Source: Candidatus Atribacteria bacterium
Lineage (GTDB): Bacteria > Atribacterota > Phoenicimicrobiia > Phoenicimicrobiales > Stramentimicrobiaceae
Direction of reading: 5' to 3'
DNA length: 41,905 bases
Assembly: GCA_029553585.1 (NCBI GenBank)
Contig: JAKPKS010000067.1
Coordinates: 1-41,905, forward strand
Shown: one piece after another, positions 31,819-40,941 of the stretch
How the letters are laid out: each line of letters begins with the position of its first letter
Position numbering within the stretch: position 1 is the first letter of the stretch
Position numbers and translations under genes: made by a program
The notes under the pieces: generated by a model
Told to the model about the DNA's origin: nothing
Database searches by the model: none
What the model saw: only the letters and a program-made list of their open reading frames with translations

Positions 31819-33012
31819 CTAATCCCTTTGGGCAGTAGTGGCTTTTCCTTTTAACAGGTGATTAATAGCTGCTTCTAATTGCCTGTCCTCTTCGAAATCT
31901 ACTTCATTGGCCACCAGTATGTCTGGTTCAATACCTATATTATTGATGACCCTGCCTTTGGGAGTATAATACTCTGAGGTGGAAAGTATAATTGCAGAAT
32001 TATCGGACAAAGGATAAACCTGCTGAACTAACCCCTTTCCGAAAGATGGTTCTCCCAAGATTATACCATTACCACTATCCTGTATAGCTCCAGCCACAAT
32101 TTCTGAAGCACTGGCACTGCCTTTATTGATTAACACTACCAGAGGCCAATCAGGATAGCTATTGCCATAGGTATAATATGCCCTGGTTAAACTACTTCTT
32201 CCTTTTATTCTTACTATATCACCTTTTTTAATAAATTGACTGGCAATTTCTATAGATGATTCCAAAAGACCACCCGGATTATTTCTGAGGTCTAGAATAA
32301 TTCCTTCCAATGGAATTTTGGAAAAATTATTCAAAACTTGTTTCAGTTCAGGACCAGCATTGGCATTAAAAGTAGATATTCTGATATAGCCAACCTGGTT
32401 ATCTTCCAGCAGTTTTTCCTTAACTGCCTCCACAACAATAGTATCTCTGGTGATAGCAATCTCGAAAGTGCTCTCTATATTTTCTCTTTTAATAGTCAGG
32501 ACTACCGGGGTTCCTTTTTCACCACGTAACAGGTTGACAGCCTCATCCAGGGTAATACCACTGGTAGACTCACCATCAATTTTTACAATCTTATCATTGG
32601 TTTTTATGCCAGCTAAATAAGCAGGGGTATCTTCAATAGGGGATATTACGGTCAGCTGTCCCTCTACAATGGTAACATGGATTCCTAATCCATCGAAATA
32701 ACCCCTGAATATATTCTCCTGTTCTCTTTGGAAACTGACCTGATCAAGATATCTGGAATAGGGGTCATCTAATTCCTGTAACATTCCCTTAATGGCGCCA
32801 CGGACTAATCTGGCCAGATCAACATCTTTATTAATATAATCATTCTTGATAAAATTGAAGACTTCTTTTAAGGAACTTAGGTCATCTAAGTTAATATTAT
32901 TTAAACCTCCGCCTATTGTATCAGAGGTGAGGTGAACTAAAAAAAATACACTCAAAACAACGATAATTAACTTTAAAGAAATTTTAATACTTTTTTTTAT
33001 CATATTAACCAT
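31819..33012 (-). CDS. ctpA: Carboxyl-terminal processing protease (S41 family, CtpA)
   Basis: A membrane-anchored periplasmic serine protease of 397 residues. It has an N-terminal hydrophobic helix (residues about 12-30), a helical region with LDDPYSRYL, and a PDZ domain (about 100-165, GLGIHVTIVEGQLTVISPIEDTPAYLAGIKTNDKIVKI). The catalytic domain carries GSASASEIVAGA, with Ser301, and FGKGLVQ, with Lys326, as the Ser-Lys dyad. In the operon with an EnvC-like protein, FtsEX and a deacetylase it may control cell-wall hydrolases or their activators. Confidence 0.94.
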   Translation of the reverse strand: MVNMIKKSIKISLKLIIVVLSVFFLVHLTSDTIGGGLNNINLDDLSSLKEVFNFIKNDYINKDVDLARLVRGAIKGMLQELDDPYSRYLDQVSFQREQENIFRGYFDGLGIHVTIVEGQLTVISPIEDTPAYLAGIKTNDKIVKIDGESTSGITLDEAVNLLRGEKGTPVVLTIKRENIESTFEIAITRDTIVVEAVKEKLLEDNQVGYIRISTFNANAGPELKQVLNNFSKIPLEGIILDLRNNPGGLLESSIEIASQFIKKGDIVRIKGRSSLTRAYYTYGNSYPDWPLVVLINKGSASASEIVAGAIQDSGNGIILGEPSFGKGLVQQVYPLSDNSAIILSTSEYYTPKGRVINNIGIEPDILVANEVDFEEDRQLEAAINHLLKGKATTAQRD

Positions 33013-33063
33013 CCAATCCTATTCATTCCAAAGAATAATTACAAGATGTGAAAACCATCATTT

Positions 33064-34299
33064 CTAAAGCCAATCAAAGGGATTAACCGGTTTTCCCTCC
33101 ACCCTTACTTCAAAATGCAACCTGGGGGAGTTTACCCCTCCGCTGGTGCCAACCTGCCCAATAATTTCTCCTTTTGAAACCTGTTCATTCAATTTAACCA
33201 GTGTTTTAGCTAAATGCGCATAGAGAGTAACTACATTCCCGCCATGATCTAAAATTATTATATCACCATAACCTTTAACATTACCTATATATATAACAGT
33301 TCCATGACTAACTGCTCTAATTGGCTCACCAAGGGAGGCATTTATATCAATACCGGAATTAAAAACATAAGCATTGAGGTCTGGTTGTTTTTGTTGACCA
33401 TAATTTGAAATTACAGTACCTTTTAAAGGGAGTTGAAAAATACCTTTTTTGGGCTGCAGGGTTGGCTCTTTTTTAGCTGGCTCCGCCCTTTGCGATTGCT
33501 GGGGAACTTGCTGAGCCTGCTGAGCCTTTTCTTTTTCCCGATAGGCTATTTCAATTATTTCTTTTATCTGGGCTGAGGACCTCTCTAATTCCTCTAATAC
33601 AGCAAGCTGTTTTTTTCTATCCTCTTCAATTTTAGTTAGATATTTATTCTTAGCATCTACGGACATAGCAATATTTTCTTTTTCATTTACAATTTCTTTT
33701 TCCAGCATCCTGGTAATCTCTCGTTTATTATAAAGACTATCCCTCTGCTTTTTTACTAATTCAACCTGTTCATTTACCTGTTTTATAATATCTGCATCAT
33801 TTTCCAATACCTTTTCCAGATAGCGGCACCGATTTAAAAACTGAGAAAAGTCTTTACTATCTATTAAAACAGATAGATAAGAAATATTGTTATATTTATA
33901 ATATTTTTTCACTCTATTTTTAAATATTATTAATTGCAAATCAAGTATATTCTGTTCAATTTCCAATTGCTCTTCCAATTTGGTTATTTCTTTTAAGGTA
34001 TTTTCATAAGTATTTTTCGCGTTTTGCAGTTCCTTTTCGGCTGTAGCAAGCAATTCCTGGATTTTTTGTAAAGATTTTTGATAGTCTACTTTTTCCTGTT
34101 TTAATCTTTCTACTTCTTTCTGTATTTCTTTTTTCCGCTGTTCAATTTTATTCAATTGTTCCTTTTGTTGCTCAATATTAACATCCTGGCTTGATGCAAT
34201 AATATAGCTGGATAATACAAAAAAACTAAATAAGACAAAGAAAAACAGTACACTAATCTTGCAATATTTTTTTATTACCTGTCGTACTTTTGTTTTCAT
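33064..34299 (-). CDS. envC: EnvC-like coiled-coil protein with degenerate M23 (LytM) domain
   Basis: A 411-residue exported protein: signal sequence/anchor (residues about 14-34), a long coiled coil (about 40-265), a Gln/Pro-rich linker, and a C-terminal M23 domain (about 290-411). Two residues expected of an active M23 endopeptidase are replaced. The first zinc-ligand His is Asn314 (FNSGIDI), and the first His of the HxH motif is Arg393 (PRLHFEV). Asp318, His362 and His395 remain. This suggests a non-catalytic amidase activator like EnvC rather than an endopeptidase. The start overlaps the ftsX stop as ATGA. FtsEX is the known ATP-driven partner of EnvC, and a candidate target amidase is encoded at 24215-25735. 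Confidence 0.88.
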   Translation of the reverse strand: MKTKVRQVIKKYCKISVLFFFVLFSFFVLSSYIIASSQDVNIEQQKEQLNKIEQRKKEIQKEVERLKQEKVDYQKSLQKIQELLATAEKELQNAKNTYENTLKEITKLEEQLEIEQNILDLQLIIFKNRVKKYYKYNNISYLSVLIDSKDFSQFLNRCRYLEKVLENDADIIKQVNEQVELVKKQRDSLYNKREITRMLEKEIVNEKENIAMSVDAKNKYLTKIEEDRKKQLAVLEELERSSAQIKEIIEIAYREKEKAQQAQQVPQQSQRAEPAKKEPTLQPKKGIFQLPLKGTVISNYGQQKQPDLNAYVFNSGIDINASLGEPIRAVSHGTVIYIGNVKGYGDIIILDHGGNVVTLYAHLAKTLVKLNEQVSKGEIIGQVGTSGGVNSPRLHFEVRVEGKPVNPFDWL

Positions 34300-35183
34300 A
34301 GTTCCTCATAACTTATCTTTCTCAGAGAAAGCATGCTGCCAAAAATTCCGATAAAAACACCCAGAAATAACAAGGTTATTCCTATTCTTAGGATAAAATC
34401 CGGTTCCAGATTAACCGAAATAAATGGGATAAGTGACTTAACCTGAGTCAAGTAAAACTTATAAGCCTTATAAATTATAAAAAAAGACATGAGAGAGGAA
34501 ATTAAGCCTTTAAGGAAACCTTCAATAATAAAGGGCCACCTGATAAACCAGCTGGTAGCGCCGACCAGAGTCATTATTTCTATTTCCTGTTGCCTGGAAT
34601 GTACACTTATTTTAATTACCGCAAACATAATAAGGATGGAAACAAATAACAATATTAATATAATTCCTAACCCTGTTTTGCGGATAAAATCAAAGATAAT
34701 CAAAAGATTTTTAGTTAACTGACCCCCATAATTAACCTCTTCTATTCCTTTAAATTGATTAACCTGGAAGGAAACCTCATCAAGGAAACCAGCTTCAAAC
34801 ACCGTTATCTCTAAAGAAGAGGGTAATGGGTTTTCTGGTAAGCCTGCCAAAATCTCTTCATGTTCAGTTAAGTCTTCTTTTAATTTTTGCAAAGCCTCCT
34901 CCTTGGAGATATAAACTACCTCTCTTACCCCCTCTAAACTACTGGTATTTTGCACTAATTTTCCAATCTCTTCTTGAGTAAGATCATCTTTTAAATAAGC
35001 AACCGCTATCAAATCTGACTCTAGATTGGCGATAAAATTATTGATATGCAGAGATATGATAAGGAAAATACCTACAATTATCAAAGTAGCGGTAAGGCAA
35101 ACAATGGTAGCCAAACTGATAATGCCATTCTTTTTGGTACTTAGAAAAGCTTCTTTAATATAAAAGAGGATGTTTCTTATCAT
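34296..35183 (-). CDS. ftsX: Cell division protein FtsX
   Basis: FtsX is the membrane partner of FtsE. The 295-residue protein has a cytoplasmic N terminus (FYIKEAFLSTKKNGIISLATI) and a first membrane helix. A periplasmic loop (about 50-160) follows, including the PLPSSLEITV segment that contacts EnvC-type proteins, then three further membrane helices. SVHSRQQEIEIMTLVGATSWFIRWPFIIEG is the typical cytoplasmic coupling segment. The start overlaps the ftsE stop as ATGA and the end overlaps envC, so translation of the three is coupled. Confidence 0.95.
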   Translation of the reverse strand: MIRNILFYIKEAFLSTKKNGIISLATIVCLTATLIIVGIFLIISLHINNFIANLESDLIAVAYLKDDLTQEEIGKLVQNTSSLEGVREVVYISKEEALQKLKEDLTEHEEILAGLPENPLPSSLEITVFEAGFLDEVSFQVNQFKGIEEVNYGGQLTKNLLIIFDFIRKTGLGIILILLFVSILIMFAVIKISVHSRQQEIEIMTLVGATSWFIRWPFIIEGFLKGLISSLMSFFIIYKAYKFYLTQVKSLIPFISVNLEPDFILRIGITLLFLGVFIGIFGSMLSLRKISYEEL

Positions 35184-35863
35184 TGTTTATAATAGATACC
35201 TTTCATGGTATCAGAAACAAGCTTTCCCTGTTCTAACCTGATAACCCTTTTTTGTGACTTATCTACAATCAATTTATCGTGAGAAGCCATTATAACGGTA
35301 GTTCCCCAGATATTTATTTTAAACAATAATTTCATTATCTCCCAGGATGTTTCTGGATCTAAATTCCCAGTTGGCTCATCTGTCAATAATATCAAAGGAC
35401 GACTTACTACTGCCCTTGCTATGCATAGTTTTTGCTGCTCTCCACCGGAAAGTAAATGAGGATTGGTCTTTTTTTTATGAGAAAGACCAATTATATTTAA
35501 AATCTCATTTACCTCTTTTTTTATAATGGCATTCTTAACACCTATTACCCGTAAACTGAATGCCACATTCTCAAATACACTGCGGTTATACAATAGTTTA
35601 AAATCCTGAAATACTACCCCTATCTCTCTTCTTAAGAAAGGAACATAGGATGGTTTTAATCGAGATAAATTAACGCCATCTACTATAACCTGTCCTTTAC
35701 TGGGAAGTATTCCCCGATAAATTAACTTCAGGAAAGTAGTCTTACCGGCACCGGTGGGACCTACTAAAAACACAAATTCTCCCTTTTTAATATGGATGCT
35801 GACATCCCATAAAGCATTAATTTTGTTGGGGAAGGCTTTAAAAACATGGAACATTCTAATCAA
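35180..35863 (-). CDS. ftsE: Cell division ATP-binding protein FtsE
   Basis: A 227-residue ABC ATPase with Walker A GPTGAGKT, signature LSGGEQQKLCIARAV, Walker B LILLTDEPTGNLDPE and H-loop MASHDKLI. These, with VGVVFQDFKLL at the Q-loop, are typical of FtsE. The start is TTG at 35863; this gives the usual MIRMFHVFKAFPN-type N terminus, whereas the ATG at 35854 would shorten it. It overlaps the csaB stop by 8 nt. The ATPase drives FtsX conformational change to switch on cell-wall hydrolysis at division. Confidence 0.95.
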   Translation of the reverse strand: MIRMFHVFKAFPNKINALWDVSIHIKKGEFVFLVGPTGAGKTTFLKLIYRGILPSKGQVIVDGVNLSRLKPSYVPFLRREIGVVFQDFKLLYNRSVFENVAFSLRVIGVKNAIIKKEVNEILNIIGLSHKKKTNPHLLSGGEQQKLCIARAVVSRPLILLTDEPTGNLDPETSWEIMKLLFKINIWGTTVIMASHDKLIVDKSQKRVIRLEQGKLVSDTMKGIYYKQ

Positions 35864-37055
35864 GGTTTTTGGATTCCTTTCCAGCCATAAGATTTAATTC
35901 CCTATCCTCTATAAAGGATATTAATCTCTTCATCCCATTATCCGCTCTCTGTTGATATTCTTTTACTGCTGAGTTTAGCACAGATTTAATAGTATCCTCA
36001 TTATTTTTAATATATTTTAACTTATCAGCAATATTTTTCACAGATAATTGATTTACTTTCAATAATAATTCTGGCAATCCCAGAGAATCAACATAATTTC
36101 TCACTTTAGGATCATAATCGATAGCTACAAACGGGGTATTGCAAATAGTAGCAAAAATAATGGCATGAAGTCTCATGCCGATTACAAGCGAAACTTTAGA
36201 AAAAAGAGACAACATCTGGGCAGGATTAAGGTCATCACAAAAACAGCTAACCAACGAATGGTTTGAATGATGTATTTTTTCCTTTATATCATTAATTAAA
36301 GTCATATCATCAGCAGGCTGAAATGGAAAAAAAAATAAATCTGACTGTTGTTTTTCTATTAGATAATCTGCTATTTCACCCAATTGGGATATTTTTTGCT
36401 CATAATCATTTTTAATCTCTTTGCTATTTCTAATCACCAAACCAATTCTTCTATCAGGAGTTTGTTTATCTGATTTACTATTCAGCTGATATCTTTCTAC
36501 AATATGAGCGGGTAATTTCTCTTTTTTTAATAAAAACGAGGGATCAGCACATAACAAAACTGACTCTTTCTGAATACCAAGTTCCAGTAAAAATTGTTGA
36601 GAGTATTCATCTCTAACTAAAATCAATTCTATTTTGTTTAAAGCCATCCTGATTAATTTTTGGTTAATCTTTTTTCTTACCGGCCCTACTCCCTGAGCAA
36701 AGAAGACACCGGGAACTTTCAGAAATCTGGCGAGCAATATTAAGCCTATGTAGTAGAATATACTAAGGCCTTTTCCTGTGACATCCTGCAATAGGCCACC
36801 ACCGCCACTTACGAAAACAGCTGTTTTTTTCAAATGAGAGATAATTGAAAAAATGTTTAGCCGGGGAATAGCATTTACCCCATATTTTTCTTTTGTTTGT
36901 TGTGGAGAATGAGATAGAACAACTATATTTTCCAGGGGAAGTGAGCCTGCTAATTCCTGTATCATAGCCATCAAGATAGCCTCATCACCGCAATTATCAA
37001 ATCCAAAATAGCCAGATATCATAATGGATTTTAAATTTTTATGCTCTTTTTTCAT
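35856..37055 (-). CDS. csaB: Polysaccharide pyruvyl transferase CsaB
   Basis: CsaB adds pyruvate ketals to a secondary cell-wall polysaccharide; in Bacillus and relatives the product anchors S-layer proteins with SLH domains. The 399-residue protein has a GT-B-like fold with MISGYFGFDNCGDEAIL, a GGGGLLQD motif, FFAQGVGPVRKK and C-terminal MRLHAIIFATICNTPFVAIDYDPKVRNYVDSLGL. It overlaps the DUF5693 gene by 17 nt, and AGGAT precedes the ATG. The pairing of csaB with a DUF5693 gene is common, which supports the annotation. SLH proteins would be expected elsewhere in this genome. Confidence 0.92.
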   Translation of the reverse strand: MKKEHKNLKSIMISGYFGFDNCGDEAILMAMIQELAGSLPLENIVVLSHSPQQTKEKYGVNAIPRLNIFSIISHLKKTAVFVSGGGGLLQDVTGKGLSIFYYIGLILLARFLKVPGVFFAQGVGPVRKKINQKLIRMALNKIELILVRDEYSQQFLLELGIQKESVLLCADPSFLLKKEKLPAHIVERYQLNSKSDKQTPDRRIGLVIRNSKEIKNDYEQKISQLGEIADYLIEKQQSDLFFFPFQPADDMTLINDIKEKIHHSNHSLVSCFCDDLNPAQMLSLFSKVSLVIGMRLHAIIFATICNTPFVAIDYDPKVRNYVDSLGLPELLLKVNQLSVKNIADKLKYIKNNEDTIKSVLNSAVKEYQQRADNGMKRLISFIEDRELNLMAGKESKNLD

Positions 37056-39051
37056 TAATTCTTATCCTGAAAATCTTTATTGAGAAATAGAATATGGCTG
37101 CAACTACCAGTCCCAACAACAGTCCTAACCAAAACCCATGGAAGGTCCTGAGCAAAGAAAAACAAAGAGGTGTATGCACATGACAAAAGGTATTTAACAC
37201 CGTGACCGGGGCAACGCTGCCCATAATTATAATTAAATATTTTAAATAAGTAATGCCCATATCATTCATGGTAATCGCAAGAGCAAGTAAAGGATAGCCA
37301 ATTAAAAATTCCTTGCTTCTGGGTCTTGCTACCAAGATTTTTTCTAAGGATAATCTCATCTTTTCTTCCAGGCCAGGTACCGGTAAAAAAGAGAAATTAC
37401 CAGAGCGAGAAATATATATTACCAGAAAAACAAACAGGATAAATACCAATAGCGCATGTTCAAATAATACTGGTTTTTTCAGTTCTTCTATTATGGTAAC
37501 TTTTTCTTGGCAATCTTTCCACCATAAATACAATGCTATTAAAAGTAAAGGAAGGATATAAGCAATTTTTATTCCACTAAAGAGTCTTATAGCCAGAATA
37601 AACTGATAATGAGTTAACAGAGCGCCAATCAACAATCCTCCTATTAAAGAAAGACCCGCAATGGTTGAAATACCAGCTACTATATGCCATGTTATAGTGA
37701 AAAAATTATTATTTCCACCAATAGAGTCTGACTCCTTTTGGGCTGGTAGAGAAGGTGAAACTAATAAATGTTTTTTGGCTTTTATAATAGCCAATACTGG
37801 AAAGACCAGAGCTGCTGTCAGAGCAAGAATTTTTATTAGCCATATTTTACCCATTATAAAATTAATTAAAATGAGAAAGAAAAATCCCATAAAGATCAAT
37901 AAAAATATATATTTGTCCTGAAAATCAAAAAATTCTTTCAGTAAAATTATACCAGCGGCAATGATTCCCATACCAATAATACCAAGAAATAGCAAGGGAC
38001 TTTGGTATTCAGGAAACAGGCTCGCCCTGCCAACAGTAAAACCGTTTTGTTCTAATTCTTTTTTAATATTATTAAAATAAGTGAGGTTAAAATCTATTAA
38101 GCTTCCCTCCCTGTAATTTAAAAATGGATTCAAATAAAAAAGTCTGATATTTCTTTCCTGAGCAGCCCTGACCCACCTTTCTATAGCCTTGTTCAAGGTT
38201 ATTTTTTCCATTTCTTCTTTGGTAATACTATGCACTCTTACAGATAGTTCACTTACTTGAGAGGCAATGGTATCAATTCCTTTCTGGGAAGCAAATTCAA
38301 TTATCCCAAAAGGGTAATGATTTTGCTGCAAGAAATTTGCAGTGGATATCAGGTGCCCTGTTGAAGGATAACCCAGCACCTCTTCCTCATCAAATATTAT
38401 CATAGAAACCTTTCCCGCTTGTTTTATTGCAGCCAGCTTGTGCTCTATTACTTCTGATAATACTTTGGGTGAGTTTTTTGGTCGTAAAATGATATTAAAA
38501 TCAAGGCTTTGAATCATTCTGATATCTTCCATGGAAAACCCTAAACCCAATTTAAGTAATTCTTCAGGATTAGCAGTTATTAATAAACCGAACTGGTCTT
38601 CCGGCAGCAGCAATTCCTGTACCTGTTTTAAACCAAAAAAGTTTTGCAAATACCCCCTGATCCTTTCGAAAAGAGAATAATCTCGACATATTAATAGACT
38701 TTTACCATGAATAATTATTTTGTTGTCTTTAAAATAATCCTGATACTGCCCATTTAGCTTTGCTGTTTCACTGTTATTCCAGAATGCAATATTGCCCCAA
38801 AACATCAATGTTTCAATACTATCCTCCTGTATGGCAATGCTTGAGATTCCATTTGTTTTTAATTTTTTCAATAACTCGCCTTCAGAAGAACCTTCTTTTA
38901 ATGCTAATCCTCTTACATTTTCTAAACTGATTACTGTTTCAATTGTTTTATAATTATTTTCCAGGGAATAACGATGTAACCCGATAAAAGCAGATAAAAA
39001 AACTGCCCCTGCAATTAAGAAAATAAGAATCCAGTGGCTTATTCTTCCCAT
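37039..39051 (-). CDS. DUF5693 family multi-spanning membrane protein
   Basis: A 670-residue protein with one N-terminal membrane helix (about 8-26) and a large extracytoplasmic domain (about 30-340). That domain contains a TIM-barrel-like run with segments such as ISLENVRGLALKEGSSEGELLKKLK and MIIFDEEEVLGYP. About ten membrane helices follow in the C-terminal half. It resembles the DUF5693 family, whose genes usually precede csaB; no biochemical function is established. Position suggests a role in making, flipping or exporting the pyruvylated wall polymer. GAGG precedes the ATG and a strong promoter lies 43 bp upstream. It heads the division/envelope operon. Confidence 0.82.
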   Translation of the reverse strand: MGRISHWILIFLIAGAVFLSAFIGLHRYSLENNYKTIETVISLENVRGLALKEGSSEGELLKKLKTNGISSIAIQEDSIETLMFWGNIAFWNNSETAKLNGQYQDYFKDNKIIIHGKSLLICRDYSLFERIRGYLQNFFGLKQVQELLLPEDQFGLLITANPEELLKLGLGFSMEDIRMIQSLDFNIILRPKNSPKVLSEVIEHKLAAIKQAGKVSMIIFDEEEVLGYPSTGHLISTANFLQQNHYPFGIIEFASQKGIDTIASQVSELSVRVHSITKEEMEKITLNKAIERWVRAAQERNIRLFYLNPFLNYREGSLIDFNLTYFNNIKKELEQNGFTVGRASLFPEYQSPLLFLGIIGMGIIAAGIILLKEFFDFQDKYIFLLIFMGFFFLILINFIMGKIWLIKILALTAALVFPVLAIIKAKKHLLVSPSLPAQKESDSIGGNNNFFTITWHIVAGISTIAGLSLIGGLLIGALLTHYQFILAIRLFSGIKIAYILPLLLIALYLWWKDCQEKVTIIEELKKPVLFEHALLVFILFVFLVIYISRSGNFSFLPVPGLEEKMRLSLEKILVARPRSKEFLIGYPLLALAITMNDMGITYLKYLIIIMGSVAPVTVLNTFCHVHTPLCFSLLRTFHGFWLGLLLGLVVAAIFYFSIKIFRIRINEKRA

Positions 39052-39093
39052 AAACTTTTACCTCAATTTTATCCTTTTATCAATACAAGAAAT

Positions 39094-39122
39094 ATTGTAA
39101 CATAGACTAAAAACCTTGTAAA
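39094..39122 (-). promoter_or_regulatory. Sigma-A promoter of the DUF5693-csaB-ftsEX-envC operon
   Basis: On the minus strand TTTACA (39117-39122) and TACAAT (39094-39099) are separated by exactly 17 bp, each matching consensus at five of six bases. The start point would be near 39087, leaving a 36-nt leader with GAGG before the ATG. Confidence 0.8.
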
Positions 39123-39393
39123 AAAACATTTTTGATTAATTAAGTGTAATATTTTACATATTATGCAGGTTGGAAGAAAGTACAGAAATATTTTTCTTTA
39201 TTAAGCCTTCCATTTAAACAATATTCTTTTCTGGGTCACTTTCCCGCTTCTCATAATTTTTAAGAGCATAAAACATCCTACACTATCTACCAATACTTTA
39301 ATTACAGAAGTAAATTTCTTTTATCAGTAAAATAATTTGATATGCCTTTTTCATGAAGAAATTTTCCTACCCTGCAAGAATTGATATAAAAAA
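39123..39393. other. Intergenic region between oadA and the division operon
   Basis: With the promoter to its left this makes a 342-bp gene-free stretch. I see no RNA gene, no ORF with a ribosome binding site and no clean intrinsic terminator for oadA. One imperfect stem (CAGAAA ... TTTCTG with bulge, around 39184-39231) is the best candidate and is weak. The sequence may carry degraded DNA. Confidence 0.4.
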
Positions 39394-40893
39394 TTATACC
39401 GGATAGCCCATTTCATCATATTGATTTAGACCATTAAACACTTCAATTCCTATTCCTAATCTTTTTGCTGTCTTCTTTTTTAGAAACATTTTTGCTATCT
39501 CTGGAAATAAAATATAAGATAATAGATCTTCAATATCTTCTGCCAAAAAACCAATGTCTTTGGTAGCTTTCTCTATTAATGGCTCAATTTTATCAGCAGG
39601 CCTTGATTGAATCATATCTTTAGGTTTAATGCCAGCTTTTTTTAAAAGGGTTTCAGAAATTTTGGCAGGGGGAAACCCATAGAACCCTTTAAGATAATTC
39701 TTTACCTCTTCAGGTATTATTTTATAAGGCTGGCCTGAAATGACATTATAAGTTGCCTGTGAACCTACAATTTGACTGGTTGGTGTAACCAGAGGTGGAT
39801 AACCCATATCTTTTCTAACTTTTGGTATTTCTTCTAATATCTTTTCATATTTATCCATCATGTTTTGCTGACGTAATTGATATGATAAGTTGGACAACAT
39901 CCCACCCGGTATCTGGTAAGCTAAAACCCTGGTATCAATATTATCCATACCAGATTCCATATCCCTATGATTTTCTCTAATTTTTTTAAAATAAACAGAA
40001 ATATCATATAATAATTTCAAGTCAAATTCCGGGTCTTTTTCCCTACCTTTTAATGCTGCTACAATTGGTTCAATCGGTGGTTGAGAAGTTTGCAAGGCTA
40101 ATGAAGAAGTTGCAGTATCCACAACATCTACACCCGCTTCTATAGCCTTTAAATAAGCCAGAAGGCCCATACCACTGGTTGAATGAGTATGTATTTGTAA
40201 AGGAATTTTTATAGCTTCCTTAATTTTTTTTACTAATTCATAAGCAGCATAGGGTGAAATTAAACCAGACATATCCTTAATACAGATGGAATCAGCCCCC
40301 ATTAATTCCATCTTTTTTGCCATATCAACAAACAGTTCGGTTTTATGGACAGGACTGATAGAATAGCAAATAGCACCCTGAACATGAGCTCCTTCTGCTT
40401 TAGTTATATCAAAGGCTTTTTCTACATTCCTAAGGTCATTCAAGGCATCAAAGATTCGGATAATATCAATCCCATTGACAACTGCCCTTTTAATGAATTC
40501 AGTTAAAACATCATCCGGGTAATGCTTATAGCCAAGTATATTTTGGCCTCGTAAAAGCATTTGCAATTTTGTATTAGGCAGATTTTTTCTTAATATTCTA
40601 AGACGTTCCCAGGGATCTTCATCTAAATATCTCAAACAACAATCAAATGTTGCCCCACCCCAAACTTCCAGTGAATGATAACCAACCGAATCTAACAACT
40701 CACAAATTGGCACCATTTCCTTAGTAGTCATTCTGGTAGCAATTAAAGATTGATGGGCATCCCGGAGGGTAGTATCTGTAAATTTAATTTTATTTTTTAT
40801 ACTATGAATAATTTTTTTATCTATTTCATTATCCTGACAATTTTTAACTTCTTCGATATTGTTTATTTCATTTCCTTTCTTTATTTCCATCAT
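39394..40893 (-). CDS. oadA: Pyruvate/oxaloacetate carboxyltransferase subunit (OadA/PycB-like, no biotin domain)
   Basis: This is the carboxyltransferase (TIM barrel, HMGL-like) component of oxaloacetate decarboxylase, transcarboxylase 5S or pyruvate carboxylase B. The 499-residue protein has the metal site KFTDTTLRDAHQSLIATRM, EVWGGATFD, the catalytic-Lys region DSICIKDMSGL, IHTHSTSGM and a conserved C-terminal PYC_OADA helical domain. It stops after that domain and has no biotinyl (MKM) domain, so the biotin carrier must be a separate protein not in this window. AAGGGA precedes two adjacent ATGs (40893 and 40890). An insertion sequence begins only 22 bp upstream, replacing or moving the native promoter. 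Confidence 0.92.
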   Translation of the reverse strand: MMEIKKGNEINNIEEVKNCQDNEIDKKIIHSIKNKIKFTDTTLRDAHQSLIATRMTTKEMVPICELLDSVGYHSLEVWGGATFDCCLRYLDEDPWERLRILRKNLPNTKLQMLLRGQNILGYKHYPDDVLTEFIKRAVVNGIDIIRIFDALNDLRNVEKAFDITKAEGAHVQGAICYSISPVHKTELFVDMAKKMELMGADSICIKDMSGLISPYAAYELVKKIKEAIKIPLQIHTHSTSGMGLLAYLKAIEAGVDVVDTATSSLALQTSQPPIEPIVAALKGREKDPEFDLKLLYDISVYFKKIRENHRDMESGMDNIDTRVLAYQIPGGMLSNLSYQLRQQNMMDKYEKILEEIPKVRKDMGYPPLVTPTSQIVGSQATYNVISGQPYKIIPEEVKNYLKGFYGFPPAKISETLLKKAGIKPKDMIQSRPADKIEPLIEKATKDIGFLAEDIEDLLSYILFPEIAKMFLKKKTAKRLGIGIEVFNGLNQYDEMGYPV

Positions 40894-40914
40894 AATTTCC
40901 CTTCTTTTTATTAT

Positions 40915-40941
40915 TGTACTAATTTCAAGTGGTCTTTACAC
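40915..40941 (+). repeat. Left terminal inverted repeat of the insertion sequence
   Basis: 27 bp beginning TGTACTAATTTCAAG and ending TTTACAC, matching the reverse complement of the right end at 22 of 27 positions. It overlaps the transposase GTG start at 40929 and abuts the oadA leader. Confidence 0.8.

Noticed and set aside
39123-39393. Small RNA or remnant gene in the 39.1-39.4 kb spacer
   Set aside because: No stable hairpin with T-tract, no promoter besides that of the next operon, and no conserved motif could be found by eye.
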